A stretch of DNA of 64,000 nucleotides, from assembly GCA_030770535.1 (NCBI GenBank), contig JASVEC010000026.1, positions 248,001 through 312,000 on the forward strand, written 5' to 3'. The DNA comes from Batkoa obscura. Taxonomy: Eukaryota > Entomophthoromycota > Entomophthoromycetes > Entomophthorales > Batkoaceae. The notes beneath the pieces are model-generated. The model made no database searches, was not told where the DNA came from, and saw only the letters and a program-made list of their open reading frames with translations. Shown here piece by piece: positions 12,023 to 23,554 of the stretch. Position 1 is the stretch's first letter. Each line of letters starts with the position of its first letter. The translations under genes were made by a program, and so were the position numbers.

Positions 12023-12418
12023 ATTTTATAAAGTTAAGACACATGTAATTACAGACAAGTATGCTATTTAAAAACTTAAAAGTCGATATGGCTTTATTTG
12101 GTTACAGCTTAAATTATTTGCAGTTTTTCAAGAATTAAATTATACTTTCTCATTTAATAAACTAACTCTAATGCTATTTAATCATTGTTTTTTGTGTCAC
12201 AATTAAGAAAAATGCTACGATTTTAATTGTTGTGTTAATAGCGATATAGTCATCTAAGAAATATCAAATTTAAAACTTATAATATCTACAATATTTTTAA
12301 AATTCTAAATTTAGAAAAGATTAAGGAATAAACTTAGTGATTTAAAAAGAGACTAAAATTAACTATATGTAAACTCATATGCAAAAATCAAATAGTTTAT
12401 AACTTAAAAATATGCGTA
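12023..12418. other. Convergent intergenic region
   Basis: This lies between two convergent stop codons and holds both 3' untranslated regions. A TTTCTCATTTAATAAAC stretch (around 12145-12165) could serve polyadenylation. Nothing else is seen. Confidence 0.4.
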
Positions 12419-13728
12419 TTAATTTAAAGGAGTAAGCCCAGCTATTTTGAAAGCTCTTTCTAAATCTTCAATAAGATCATCGACATGCTCGATACCTATA
12501 CATAATCGTATAAGATCCTCTGGAAAGTTACGTGCTGCCCTAACCTCAGCTGGAATAGAAGCATGAGACATACTGCAAGGCATACTATATTTAACAATAA
12601 ATAACTTAGCTACAAAAACAAAGATTTAAAATTACCTAATAAGCGAATTGATACAACCAAAGGATACCGATATACCCCAAAGTTTAGTTGATTCTACAAT
12701 ACGTTCTGATAACCCCACATCACCTGTTTCAATACTTAAAACAGCGCCTGGTCCATCGGCCATACTTTGATGTAGCTCAAATTGAGGATGCGATTTTAAA
12801 CCAGGATAACGTACTTTTAACCCTAAATTTTCTAAATAATTGGCTATCTTAATAGCATTTTTTTGTTGACGTTCCATACGTACTGCTAACGTTTTTACTC
12901 CCCTCATTAATAACCAAGAATCAAATGGGGATAGACCACATCCTGAAGCATTTACTATAAAATAAAGTTGATTTCCTAATTCTTCAGTTTTGGCCCCTAT
13001 TACTCCAGCCATAAGATCATGATGGCCACTTAAATACTTGGTACCCGAATGGTAAACGATATCAGCGCCTAATTCCAATGGTCGAAGTAGATAAGGTGAC
13101 ATCATAGTATTATCAACTACTATTAAAGCAGAAGGATTTTTTTCATGTACTAGTTGAGCAATAGTAGATATATCTGCAATTTTGATTAGTGGATTGGTTG
13201 GTGTTTCTAATAAAACCATTTTTGTTTTTTCACTTAATTTTGATATCACAGAGTCTACTTTAGTTGTATCAACATGATGAGTAATAATACCAGCATGCGA
13301 CTTTAAAAAGTTTAATAGTCGATTTGTACCTACAGAAATAAAGGTTAGCATATACTTATCAATGAGCAATGATCTTTAAACTTACCACCATAGAGATCAT
13401 CTCCAGCAATAACTTCATCCCCAGATTTACATAATCTCATAATAACGTCTAAAGCTCCCATACCACTCGAAACTGCCAACCCTCTCTTTGCTTTCATTAA
13501 TTTTGCAAGATGAGTTTCGAGGTGAGTGCGTGTTGGGTTACCACTTCTTGAATAATCATATACTCCACCTTCTGTCACTGAGTGTTGTTTGAATGTGGCA
13601 GTTTGATAAATTGGCACTGAAGCTGCGTTGTATGGATCTCTTATACCATCGGTACTATCAATATATACCACTTCGGTAGATAAATGGTATGGCTTTTTAA
13701 AGTTTGGGGAAGTTGGTGTACTGGTCAT
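12419..13728 (-). CDS. Cystathionine beta-lyase (PLP-dependent)
   Basis: Three exons on the minus strand (13386-13728, 12636-13329, 12419-12584) encode 400 residues. The enzyme cleaves cystathionine to homocysteine, pyruvate and ammonia in methionine synthesis. It is a Cys/Met-metabolism PLP enzyme. YDYSRSGNPTR (around residue 58) and SSGMGALDVI hold phosphate-binding residues. ETPTNP and VVDNT give the cofactor-ring Asp (D187). HSGTKYLSGHHDLMAG carries the Schiff-base lysine K212. The C-terminal exon has the usual SMSHASIPAEVR and RLCIGIEHVDDLIEDL. The N-terminal blocks (THLETHLAKLM, AGDDLYGGTNRLL) favour fungal beta-lyase (STR3/metC type) over gamma-lyase or cystathionine gamma-synthase, but substrate specificity in this family cannot be settled by eye. 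Confidence 0.93.
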
Positions 13729-14378
13729 GGTAATATAATTATTAATAATAAATTAACAAATAATAAAAGAAATAAAAAAATGAAGTTGATTTGTTTTAAA
13801 AAATATATCTTATAAAATAAACTAAGGTAATGAATGAATGTTATCTCGAATTTTATGCTTTTATCCTGAATATATTTTTAATTACATTGTTTCATTAGTT
13901 TGAATTTTGGTGATGAAATGCTTGAAAACGTGACTTCGAATGTCTTCATTTAGTGATCATGTCATTAAGTTAGAGATTACACCATTTTTTAAGAAGATGG
14001 TATCATTTTATGAAAAAATTGTTAATTTTATAGCTTTATAAAAGCAGACACTATTTTAATAGGCTAGAATTAAACTCGATTTTTTGCAGTCTTTACAGCT
14101 TTTGCAGTTTTTTTAGCTTCAAAATATTTACTATAGTTGAAGTTAAATTAAAATATTAAAATAGCACTATTATTAAATTAGTGATATTTTATTTAACTTA
14201 TCCAATTTATGTGATATATGAATTATTGGGAATCGTTATCTATATAATATTCCATTTTATGTTTTTTCTACATCTCTGGAAAATTTGTAAAGTGTTAAAT
14301 AGCATTATCAAATTTTGTTTAAAAATTTGAAAATTATAAAAAATATAAATTCAATATCAAAGTTCATAAAATTTGATA
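13729..14378. other. Intergenic, promoter side of cystathionine beta-lyase
   Basis: AT-rich region upstream of the lyase gene, bounded by MITE-A copy 3. No gene or RNA is recognised. Confidence 0.4.
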
Positions 14379-14473
14379 TGGGGGTGTTTTTTTTGGCTTC
14401 ATCACTTTTTCCATTTTTTAAGCGCTATTTGAGCGGAAAAATTGTTAGTAAAACTTAAAAAAATATATCCCCA
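14379..14473 (-). repeat. MITE-A copy 3
   Basis: Reverse-orientation MITE-A with TGGGGG...CCCCA ends. TA flanks both sides (14377-14378 and 14474-14475). Confidence 0.85.
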
Positions 14474-14833
14474 TATTTTAATAGCTTTAGTTAGTAAAGT
14501 ATTTTACAGTATATTCGTGTAACTTTGAAACAACACAATAAAGCAGCCAAGCTTTGAGTTTTGTTTATTTTGAAATTATGTGTTGCTATACTAAAATACT
14601 TGGAATAAACTACGAGTACATAAATTGTTAATAGCACATTCGAATAAGTAGGCTTATTGATACAGTTTACCAATATTTACTAGCTTCAAAACTATGAATG
14701 AAAAACTAAATTAATGCCCAAAATAAAATTAATTATTTGCGTTGAAAAATTGTTAAGGTGGTAAAAAATAAAACTAAAACAGGTCACTGTTGGTAATAAC
14801 AATACGTTCATTAACACTTTATTTTTCATTTAC

Positions 14834-16114
14834 TCAAGCCAACATTATGTTTTTTTCCAATTCGTTAAGAGTTGCATCAATTTGTAAAATAGAAGGTATA
14901 ATAAGCAGTAAAGGAGTAGTAATCATATTATTCGTATCTAAATTTACGGACATTAACTCAAAGCACTTAGCTTTAAGTATTTTAATAGTTGGAAAAAGAG
15001 ATAGAAAATAAAGGAATACATTGTATTTACAGTATAAGTTTTCAGCCTTAATTTCTTTTGTATTTCTACATTCAATTAGATTACAATCATTATTGATATT
15101 TAGATTACATTGGCTGAATAGCTCACTATTAGGTTCATCTAAATAAGTAATATGAATGAATTGAATGTTTGATAATAGAGAAATCGAAGGTAGCAAACTC
15201 ATTCGATGATTCATCAATATATATCTTTTAAAGTTCATAATCTTAAAAAATCATAATTGACTTGAGAAATTAGATGGAAGCGGCCTAAAGAAGAAAAATT
15301 AGCATCTTTAGTTAAATTTGTAATATCGTTTTCATAGTTAGTATTAAAATAAACACCATATGCATCCACTAATTTCATACTCTCCAATTGCTTCAAATTA
15401 CCAAAGCAATCAACATTGGAAGTATGGCTAAGATTTCCTTTAATTTCCAGCTGCAAGTTTAAGATAAAATTTAAGTTTGGGTCAAATTTAATAAAGGTCT
15501 CAATAAAATCATCTGATGTTAATTGCATTATATTCAAGTTATTGAATTTTCATTTGATTATATCCAATCCATCACAATTCGATTTAATATTAATACATAA
15601 TTTAAATGATTTAAGACTTTTTGAATTAAAATAATCAATTAAATGCTTAATAGTTATATTATAATCTTCATATCCAAATGATTCAATTTGATTCAAACAA
15701 CTTTCGAAAAAATGTGATAAGGAATATACATTTGACTTGAAAGTAAATTTCTTCAGCTTTGGTAATTTGGTCTTAATTTCACTTACAAAACTGCCATCAA
15801 AATATCTATCGATTCCATAGTGTATAGATACTAAATTGGGGCAATATTTCATGTATGTAGCTTCATGATTATATAAGCCAATGTGCTTCATTAGTGTTCC
15901 GTCTTTTACAATAAATTTATCCTTGTAGTATTCACATTTGTAGTGTTCCCTCTTGATTATAAGGAGAAAAAATTAGGTTGTATTTGATACCCACACTTGA
16001 GATTTTAAATAAATATTTACTCAAATAACATAATTCGAGTAACTTAAATGGGTTCAATAATCTAAATATTTTTTCCAGTAGAAGATTTGGCAATAAGTCG
16101 AATTATAACGACAT
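14834..16114 (-). pseudogene. F-box/LRR-like family, copy P3 (broken)
   Basis: Read on the minus strand from an ATG at 16114 this copy aligns with P2 along its whole length. It has an F-box-like start (FDLLPNLLLEKIFRLLN, then KLLELCYLSKYLFKI). It continues with KFIVKDGTLMKHIGLYN, YCPNLVSIHYG, LKSFKLCINIKSNCDGLD, LQLEIKG and FGNLKQLESMKL, and the end around 14834-15240 is rich in Leu/Ile blocks. Stops or frame changes fall near residue 4, near residue 60, and between the segments ending at 15550 and 15235. The breaks differ from those of P2, so the two decayed independently. About 420 residues would be the family length. Confidence 0.65.
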
Positions 16115-16640
16115 TTGATGATTAATTTAAACAAATAAGAAAAGATTCAAGTTGTTAATTTTTTTTGCCCGCAACTCTATTTTTATACACATAAATTTAT
16201 CATAAATGTTCTTAAAAATAAACCATCATCAGGTGATTTATTGCAAATGTTCTTATACAAATTTTACATGATATTCAAATTCTATCAAGAGAAATAAATT
16301 ATTTTTATAGATAAATTTTGAAGTTAATAAAGGTTCTTAAAATATAATTGTAACTTTCTCCATACTTTTAAAAGATAGTATAGAAGTAAAAGTAAGAACA
16401 ATGCTTTCTATAAATACTTATATAATACTTAATACTCTACGATAATAGTTATAAATTGGCTGCTTAACCATTAGGTAAGTACGAATAACACTATTGTTTA
16501 ATATGACTGGATTGTAACTTTTATTAAGATCGCTAAATTAATTTAAAGAAAACTTCCAACCTTATAATTGTGATAAATGAATACAAAATAAATCATAAAA
16601 AACTTTATTTCAAGTATAAAAAAGGTTAGTTATTATTCTA

Positions 16641-16739
16641 TGAGGATGTGTTTTTTTGTTTAAGAGTTTTACTAACGATTTTTCCGCTCAAATAGCATTT
16701 AAGATGGAAGAAGTGATGAAGCCAAAAAAAACATCCCCA
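16641..16739 (+). repeat. MITE-A copy 4
   Basis: Forward MITE-A (TGAGGATG...CATCCCCA), flanked by TA on the right and TA on the left (16639-16640). Confidence 0.85.
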
Positions 16740-17299
16740 TATTTTAACTTAGATTTTGTAAATCAATTTTGATTATTTATAGTTTTATATAGTATAAATA
16801 CGTCGATTTTTAATCATCCGTTGCTTCACTATATACACTTGTAGCTATCGTAAAAGACTTAATATCTAAAGCTGGAATAAAAACATAAATTCATTATTGG
16901 TAAATTAGTATCAAATTAAAGTATTAGTAATCCAAAGCTACTTATTTTTTTAAATCGGGGAAAGAAAATATTGGATTTAATTCGAAATTGCCTTCTTCTA
17001 TATTAATAAATAAGGCTAAAACAATTTTACAGTGCTCTGGTTAACTACAATGTACATGAGATACACTTAATGAGTTAAGGGCCCTATATCTACAAAACCC
17101 CAATATTTTACAAATGACCATTAAGCTTCATCAGAATCTGTGATGTTGGATTATTTATAAAATAAAGTTCAAATATAGTTTCAATCTATTTTTAAACTAA
17201 ATTTAAATTTAATAAACCAATTGGTACTTTTTATCAGTTTCATTATCTGAATATTCGGTATCTCAAGTATCCTTAAAGCTATACAATTCATACTTATCA
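16740..17299. other. Non-coding stretch
   Basis: AT-rich, many stops in all frames; no gene recognised. It ends where the MFS duplication begins. Confidence 0.4.
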
Positions 17300-17758
17300 A
17301 TTCGCTTGAAGCAACTGAAATTTGGTTAAACTTGGCCAATAAAAGCAAAGTAATTTTGTTATTGCATTAAAACAGCTATAAAATTTAATAAAACTAAAAA
17401 TTACTATTTTGGTAAATTATTTCCCTTAACTCAATATTATATTTTTAGAGTTTTGAAATTAAATAACTATTTTTATAAACTAAAGTAACATACCAACTTT
17501 ATTTTTTTGATAAGCGGACAACATTTCTGAAATGAAGATAAGAATATTGTTAATAATCAATTTCTACAATAATTCTTTAAGATAAATTTGTAACTATTTG
17601 TACTATAAGTTACCCCTTCAGTATCTCAATAATAGAGCTTATCAATTGTTATTAAAATTGTTGCAATCATAAGACTTTGATAAAACTTCAAGTAAACATA
17701 AAACCATTTTTTGCTACTTGAATATTATACTGTTGCTGCAAAGCGCTTAGAGAATAAG

Positions 17759-17767
17759 TATATATAA
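17759..17767 (+). promoter_or_regulatory. TATA box of MFS gene 1
   Basis: TATATATAA lies about 40 bp before the start codon at 17807, preceded by CGCTTAGAGAATA. The same arrangement precedes MFS gene 2. Confidence 0.6.
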
Positions 17768-17806
17768 GAAGCTACTAAAAGCAAATAAATTATTAAAAAA
17801 TTCATA

Positions 17807-19147
17807 ATGAATAATAATACTGTAAAAGTGGAAAATGAACCTGATGTAAAAGTAAAATCAAGTTCATCGTTTAACTTAAACTTCTCACCTGAAGAGATGA
17901 ACATGGATACATTAGACGGGGAAGTTGAAGATAATCCAAGATTAGACAGTAAAGAGGGCTGGATAGTAGTAATAGCTAGCTTTATGAACTTATTTGTAGT
18001 AGTAGGCATGGCATTTAGTTTTGGAGTTTTTATGCAACATTATGCTGATGTGTTGTTTAAAGACCAAGTACCATTATCCACCTTAACTTTTATTGGAACT
18101 TTAACCACTTCTCTCACAACACTATTATCTGTATTTACAGGAAGAGTAGCTGATAGAATAGGTTATCGTAATTCCATCCTTATTGGTTCAGTAGTTCTTC
18201 CTTTAGGGTTATTGTTAGCCTCCTTTAGTACAGAAGTTTGGCATTTATTTTTAACACAGGGTGCTATGACAGGCATTGGTGGTGCGATTTCATTTGTTCC
18301 AGCTATAAGTGCTCCAGCTCAATGGTTTAAAAAATATACTGGTTTAGCTACTGGGATTTGTGTCGCAGGATCAGGCCTTGGAGGCTTGATATTAAGCCCT
18401 GTTATACAAGCTATTATTAGTAATTTAGGATTTAGATGGGCACTTCGAGTTGAAGCTATTATTTCGGCTGTCATATTACCTATTAGCGCTCTCTTTATAA
18501 AAGAAAGAGTGAAAGTATCAAAAAAGGGGCCTTGGTTCAACTTTGGTATATTGAAAGACTTGCGTTTCGTTTCTTTGTTCCTAGGAGGCTTTTTATATTC
18601 ATTTAGCTACTTTATACCATTTTTGCTTATGGCCAAATATGCTCGTTCTATTGGTCTTTCTGAATCTCAAGGTGCTTTATTAATTGGATTATTAAATGGA
18701 GGCTCTGCTGTTGGGAGGATTGTATTAGGTGGTTTAGGTGACTATTTCGGCAAAATTAATATTCTTTTTGTTTGTATTACTCTTACATCGTTTTTTTGCT
18801 ATTTCATTTGGACATTTTCATTTAATTTTGGTATTTTGATCGTTTTTAGTATATTATACGGCATATCTTCTGGAGGCTATTTCTCTATGCTACCAGCAGT
18901 TTCAGTTCAGTTGTTTGGCGTGGAAGGTATTGCTAGCATTAATGGGTTGTTCTATTTTGGTACTGGGATTCCTTATTTAGTTGGCACTCCTATTGCATCA
19001 GCTATATTGTCTGCTTCAAGCCCAGACCCAAATAAACCTAACTATACCCCAGTTATGATGTATGCAGGTACTTCTGCATTATTAGGAGGAGCAGCAATTC
19101 TGGTTCTTAGAATTTTGGTTAATCGTAATGTACTTTCACGAGTATAG
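17807..19147 (+). CDS. MFS transporter, monocarboxylate-transporter-like (paralogue 1)
   Basis: A single-exon gene for 446 residues with an acidic ~45-residue cytosolic N-terminus and about 12 hydrophobic segments. The opening EGWIVVIASFMNLFVVVGMA corresponds to the conserved first helix (D/E.GW.VV..F) of monocarboxylate-porter-like fungal proteins. GRVADRIGYRNSILIG is the A-like motif of loop 2-3. GICVAGSGLGGLILSPV and LLNGGSAVGRIVLGGLGDYFG are further MFS signatures. A membrane location is certain and proton- or facilitator-driven transport is likely; the substrate is unknown. Fungal Mch-type members often do not carry monocarboxylates despite the name. It is about 80% identical by eye to the gene at 22211. 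No intron is needed. Confidence 0.92.
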   Translation: MNNNTVKVENEPDVKVKSSSSFNLNFSPEEMNMDTLDGEVEDNPRLDSKEGWIVVIASFMNLFVVVGMAFSFGVFMQHYADVLFKDQVPLSTLTFIGTLTTSLTTLLSVFTGRVADRIGYRNSILIGSVVLPLGLLLASFSTEVWHLFLTQGAMTGIGGAISFVPAISAPAQWFKKYTGLATGICVAGSGLGGLILSPVIQAIISNLGFRWALRVEAIISAVILPISALFIKERVKVSKKGPWFNFGILKDLRFVSLFLGGFLYSFSYFIPFLLMAKYARSIGLSESQGALLIGLLNGGSAVGRIVLGGLGDYFGKINILFVCITLTSFFCYFIWTFSFNFGILIVFSILYGISSGGYFSMLPAVSVQLFGVEGIASINGLFYFGTGIPYLVGTPIASAILSASSPDPNKPNYTPVMMYAGTSALLGGAAILVLRILVNRNVLSRV

Positions 19148-19300
19148 CTATATAACTATATAATTACTTTAGTTTAAAAAATTGAAAATAAAAGACTTTT
19201 TTTAGGCTTCTAATTAGCTATTATATAAGAACCTTTTATTTGGTTTATTATTTTATTTGGCTTTTGTGCTACATACAGTGACTGATAAAGTTAGAACATA

Positions 19301-19398
19301 TGGGGATGTATTTTTATGTTTAAGAGTTTTACTAACAATTTTTCCGCTCAAATAGCACTTAAAAGATTGAAGTGATGAAGCCAAAAAAAACACCCCTA
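19301..19398 (+). repeat. MITE-A copy 5
   Basis: Forward MITE-A, about 150 bp downstream of MFS gene 1, with ends TGGGGATG and CACCCCTA. Confidence 0.85.
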
Positions 19399-19803
19399 TA
19401 TTGAAATTTTTAGTACCTTTTATGTTCACATAATTAAAGAGCTTTATAAAAATAAACTGTGAGTTGATTCTAAATTAAATAAATGAACAAAATGATAAAA
19501 TAAAAATTACATTGTTATATCCCTCTCACATCGTCACAAACTCTTCTTTACGAGAAATGATCCCTCCTTTCTTAAAGGGATTTGACTATTTAGTGGTGAA
19601 CAAATTTATCTCATACTGTGAATCTTGTTCATCTTTTGACTACACGTCTCCTTAATCATTTTATACAGTCGCTTTCTCTTCAATAAAACACAAAGTCTCT
19701 ATGACTTTTAAACTTACAAAAAAATCGTACATTTCCATTAAGAGAGAGAATTTAAAAAAATTGATAGTTAAATAGCAACAACTAATAAAAAGATTCGTAT
19801 ATA

Positions 19804-19904
19804 TGAGGGTGTTTTTTTTGACTTCATTATTTTTTCCATTTTTTAAGCACTATTTCAACAGAAAGATTGTTAATAAAATTCTTAAACAAAAAAATACATC
19901 CCCA
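19804..19904 (-). repeat. MITE-A copy 6
   Basis: Reverse MITE-A with TGAGGGTG...CATCCCCA ends, flanked by TA on both sides. Confidence 0.85.
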
Positions 19905-20734
19905 TATCATAAAGCTAAACAAAAGCAAAATATTTTATATTAGAAATAAAAAAGTATAAAAGATATATTTTTTTATATTTTTTTTATATTTAGATTTTTT
20001 TCAGTTTTTAACTAAAACTTATAAGAACTTGGTATGGACTCTATACTTATCCTTAATTACAATTTTTCCCTCAATCAATCTTATAAAAAAACAAGCAAAT
20101 AACAATATCAGTATTTAATATAACAGTATACTACACTAATAAAATCATTAATATAAATTTAGCAAAGCTTATGTTTAAACAATGTATTAAATAAATATAA
20201 AAAAATTACAATTAATTAACCTTGAACCATAAAATTATTTATTTCATTATCCTGTATAAAATCATGTCGTGACAAATAAATTTATACTTGTTGCTGTTTT
20301 ATATACATAAAAGTACCACTTGTTCCTATCGATTACTTAATTATATAGATGTACAATAATAGTAAAATAGTTAGTATTCAAAACTTGAATGAATAAATTT
20401 TAATAGGATTGAATAATATAAGGTTAAAAAAATTTATGATAATAATAAGGCTTATAAAGTTTGATTTAAAGGAAATTTCAAATACTGACTAAAAGTAGCT
20501 TCCTGTTTCCTAATAAACAACGTCTACTTAGTCAGTAAAGCATACCTATAAGGCTCGGACTACCCATAATCTAGGCTTGATATGCTAATTTTTTCAACGC
20601 ATTTTATCTACAAAACTTTGATGTTTCTGAAAAGGCCTTAGTTGTGTTAATACTGCAATTAAACAATTTATAAGTCAATACTTAAATGAAGTTCGTGACT
20701 TTTTTCTCGCTTTTTAAATTTAATTTAATAAGCG
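19905..20734. other. Non-coding stretch
   Basis: AT-rich; no open frame, RNA gene or repeat recognised. Confidence 0.4.
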
Positions 20735-20999
20735 TGAATATTTTTTACTAATTGTCCTTTTTTGCTATTTTTGAAATTTAGAAATTGATTAACTAGTACG
20801 CTGCTCACTCAAGCTTGGATGTTGCGCTAACTAACTGTCCATCTTAAAATAAAAGATAAATTAACAAGCCTCGGATCAGTAAGTTAGAACAAATAGTTGG
20901 TTATAAAATTCATCATTTGAACTTAAACAACCGCATTAGTTAATTGATTTTTAAATTTAAAAGAAGCAAAATAGAGCAAACAAGTAAAAAACATTCCCA
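20735..20999. repeat. MITE-B copy 1
   Basis: About 265 bp with long inverted ends of about 60-70 bp. TTTTTTACTAATTGTCC on the left is answered by the complement of GAGCAAACAAGTAAAAAACA on the right. It is similar throughout to 55141-55426. There is no coding capacity. Confidence 0.7.
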
Positions 21000-21783
21000 A
21001 GTGTTGACTTAAACCCAAGGCTCAGCTTTTTTCCGATTATATTTATACAAAGGCAAATTAAGTATAAAGATTAAGAAAATGTGATTTTTTTGAAGGAATT
21101 GAGTAATTATATTTAAACTAAAGTATTTAGAAAATGCAAAAAACGCCAAAGTAGTTAATATAAAATATCTTTTTAATTTCATTTGTATATCTGTTTTTTA
21201 TACATTAAACTTAAAAGCATTTGTTAAATACCAATAGAAAAAAATGTTCTCATACACCATCTAGTTTTTAATAGTTTTTCGTTTAGCTTTACAAAATCAA
21301 GAAGTTTCAATCTAAAGTAAATCTTGGAAATATTTAAAAGTTTAATTTAGCTTTTAAACCCACTTGTATTAATTAGCGCTTTTGATTAGTTTTATTACCT
21401 GGATACTCATCTAGTTTAAGAAGCCTTAAAGTTGCATAACTTATGTTTAATGATTTATTAACTTTTTTTTAAAACCTTGAAAGGGAATGAGACCCTGAGT
21501 GACTTATTAATTAAAGTAATAATGGTAAGAAATAATAAAGTGAAAGATAAGATCTTTTGACCTTTTAGATTTCTGATAAGGTTGATGTTTTAGCCAAAGC
21601 AGCTAAAATTTTATTAAACTTGACCAATAAAAAACAAAATATTCAAACTTATTAGCACATCAAATGAGTCATTAAGTTTAATAAAATAAGTCCTATTTTT
21701 ATAAATTATTTCCCCAATCCATTATCATATTTTTAGGGCTATAAAATCAGATAACTATTTTTATAAAAATGTAAAACTTTATA

Positions 21784-21872
21784 CGGGGATATATTTTTTT
21801 GTTTAAGAATTTTACTAACAATCTTTCCGCTTAAAAATGGAAAAAATAATGAAACCAGGAAAAACATCCCTA
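21784..21872 (+). repeat. MITE-A copy 7, in promoter of MFS gene 2
   Basis: Forward MITE-A lacking part of the core. It interrupts sequence that is continuous near 17490 in the other duplication unit. Confidence 0.8.
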
Positions 21873-22128
21873 TATCTTTAGTAAAGTAAGCACTTTCGCA
21901 GAAATAAAAATATGAATGTTATTACTAATCAATTTACTTATTATATTCTTAAAAACAAATATATGACTATTCATGCTTTAAATTGCCCCTTTTATATTCT
22001 AAAGATAGAGTTTATTCATTATTATTATATTAATTTACAATCATAGGACTTTAATAAAATTTCAAGTTAACAATATATATATTGCTGCTATAACTATAAT
22101 ATTATTACTATAAATCGCTTAGAAAAAG

Positions 22129-22137
22129 TATATATAA
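22129..22137 (+). promoter_or_regulatory. TATA box of MFS gene 2
   Basis: TATATATAA about 75 bp upstream of the start codon, preceded by CGCTTAGAAAA as in gene 1. Confidence 0.55.
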
Positions 22138-22154
22138 AAGCTGTCAAAAGAATT

Positions 22155-22193
22155 TAATTTAATTTAATTTATTTCATTTAATTTAACTTATAT
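22155..22193. repeat. AATTT-type microsatellite in the 5' leader of MFS gene 2
   Basis: A run of imperfect TTTAA units between the TATA box and the start codon. It is absent at the matching place in gene 1 and lengthens the leader by about 35 bp. Confidence 0.6.
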
Positions 22194-22210
22194 AAAAAAT
22201 CTAATTTAGA

Positions 22211-23554
22211 ATGAATAACGAAACAACGTTAGTAGATAATGAAATTGCTAATGAAAAGACAAAATCAAATCCATCATTAGACTCAAACACTATATTTAAA
22301 GAAAACAATAAAGATATTTTGGATGATATAATAGAAGAAGATCCAAGGCTTGACACTATTGAGGGATGGATAATAGTAATGGCTAGTTTCATGAGTTTAT
22401 TTATAGTAGTAGGTATGGCATTTAGTATCGGAGTGTTTATCCAGCATTATGCTGATGTATTGTTTAAGGATCAAGCACGATTATCCACTTTGACTTTTAT
22501 TGGAACCTTAAGTTCTTCTATTCAAAATGTATTAGCCATATTTACTGGGAGGTTGGCTGATAAAATAGGTTATCGTAAGGCTATCTTTATTGGTGCAGGA
22601 ATAATTTCATTGGGTTTATTGTTAGCTTCTTTTAGTACTCAAGTTTGGCATTTATTTTTAACACAAGGTGTTATGGTGGGTATTGGTAGTGCAATTGCCT
22701 TTATTCCAGCTATAAGTGCTCCAGCTCAATGGTTTAAAAAATATACTGGTTTAGCTACTGGGATTTGTGTTGCTGGAGCAGGCATCGGTGGTTTGACATT
22801 GAGTCCGATTCTTCAGGCTATTATTAGTAATTTAGGATTTAGATGGGCACTTCGAGTTGAAGCTATTATTTCAGCTATTATACTACCGGCTAGTGCTTTT
22901 TTTATAAAGGAGAGAGTAAAGACCTCAAACAAAGGATCCTGGTTTGATTTAAAGAAATTTAAAGATTCTCGGTTTCTTTCACTGTTTCTTGGAGGTTTTT
23001 TGTGTTCTTTTGGCTACCTTGTACCATTTTTGCTTATGGCCAAATATGCTCGTTCTATTGATCTTTCTGAATCTCAAGGTGCTTTATTAATTGGATTATT
23101 AAATGGAGGCTCTGCTGTTGGGAGGATTGTATTAGGCAGCTTAGGTGATCGTTTTGGAAAACTTAATATTCTTTTTGTTTGTATTGCTCTTACATCGTTT
23201 TTTTGCTATTTTATTTGGATGTTTGCGTTTAGTTTTAGTGTCTTACTTGTTTTCAACATTTTATATGGTATATCTTCTGGAGGTTTCGTTTCTATGCTAC
23301 CCGCAGTTACAACTCAATTGTTTGGTGTGGAAGGTATTGCAAGTATTAATGGGTTGTTCTATTTCAGCACCGGAATTCCTAATTTAGTTGGTACCCCTAT
23401 TGCATCAGCTATATTGTCTGCATCAAGTCCAGATCCAAATAAGCCTAACTATACACTAGTTATAATATATGCAGGAACCTCTGCACTATTAGGAGCAGCA
23501 GCATTTTTTGTCCTTAAACTCATGGTTAATCGCAGTATATTTTCTCGAGTATAA
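22211..23554 (+). CDS. MFS transporter, monocarboxylate-transporter-like (paralogue 2)
   Basis: A single exon for 447 residues with the same topology and motifs as the gene at 17807: EGWIIVMASFMSLFIVVGMA, GRLADKIGYRKAIFIG, GICVAGAGIGGLTLSP and LLNGGSAVGRIVLGSLGDRFG. Differences concentrate in the N-terminal tail, the central loop (residues ~235-250) and the last helices. This pattern suggests both copies are under constraint, not decaying. Long stretches of identical DNA, for example around the ISAPAQWFKKYTGLATGIC codons, suggest either recent duplication or gene conversion. Substrate unknown. Its promoter carries a MITE-A insertion not found in paralogue 1, so expression may differ. Confidence 0.92.
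   Translation: MNNETTLVDNEIANEKTKSNPSLDSNTIFKENNKDILDDIIEEDPRLDTIEGWIIVMASFMSLFIVVGMAFSIGVFIQHYADVLFKDQARLSTLTFIGTLSSSIQNVLAIFTGRLADKIGYRKAIFIGAGIISLGLLLASFSTQVWHLFLTQGVMVGIGSAIAFIPAISAPAQWFKKYTGLATGICVAGAGIGGLTLSPILQAIISNLGFRWALRVEAIISAIILPASAFFIKERVKTSNKGSWFDLKKFKDSRFLSLFLGGFLCSFGYLVPFLLMAKYARSIDLSESQGALLIGLLNGGSAVGRIVLGSLGDRFGKLNILFVCIALTSFFCYFIWMFAFSFSVLLVFNILYGISSGGFVSMLPAVTTQLFGVEGIASINGLFYFSTGIPNLVGTPIASAILSASSPDPNKPNYTLVIIYAGTSALLGAAAFFVLKLMVNRSIFSRV

Larger units (their letters stand above)
17300..19147. repeat. Tandem segmental duplication, unit 1 (MFS gene plus promoter)
   Basis: From about 17300 the sequence can be aligned with the segment starting near 21590. It covers roughly 500 bp of upstream DNA and the whole transporter gene. 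Shared upstream landmarks include CAATCATA(A/G)GACTTT.ATAAAA.TTCAAGT, CGCTTAGA and AGTATATATAA. The left limit is approximate. Confidence 0.7.
21590..23554. repeat. Tandem segmental duplication, unit 2
   Basis: Counterpart of 17300-19147, with MITE-A copy 7 inserted in its upstream part. That element is absent from the matching position in unit 1. Confidence 0.7.

Noticed and set aside
14491-14673. 60-codon minus-strand frame after MITE-A copy 3
   Set aside because: No homology to the adjacent F-box/LRR relic, no promoter and a chance-like composition.
23145-23387. 80-codon frame inside MFS gene 2
   Set aside because: It is a shifted-frame shadow of the transporter.
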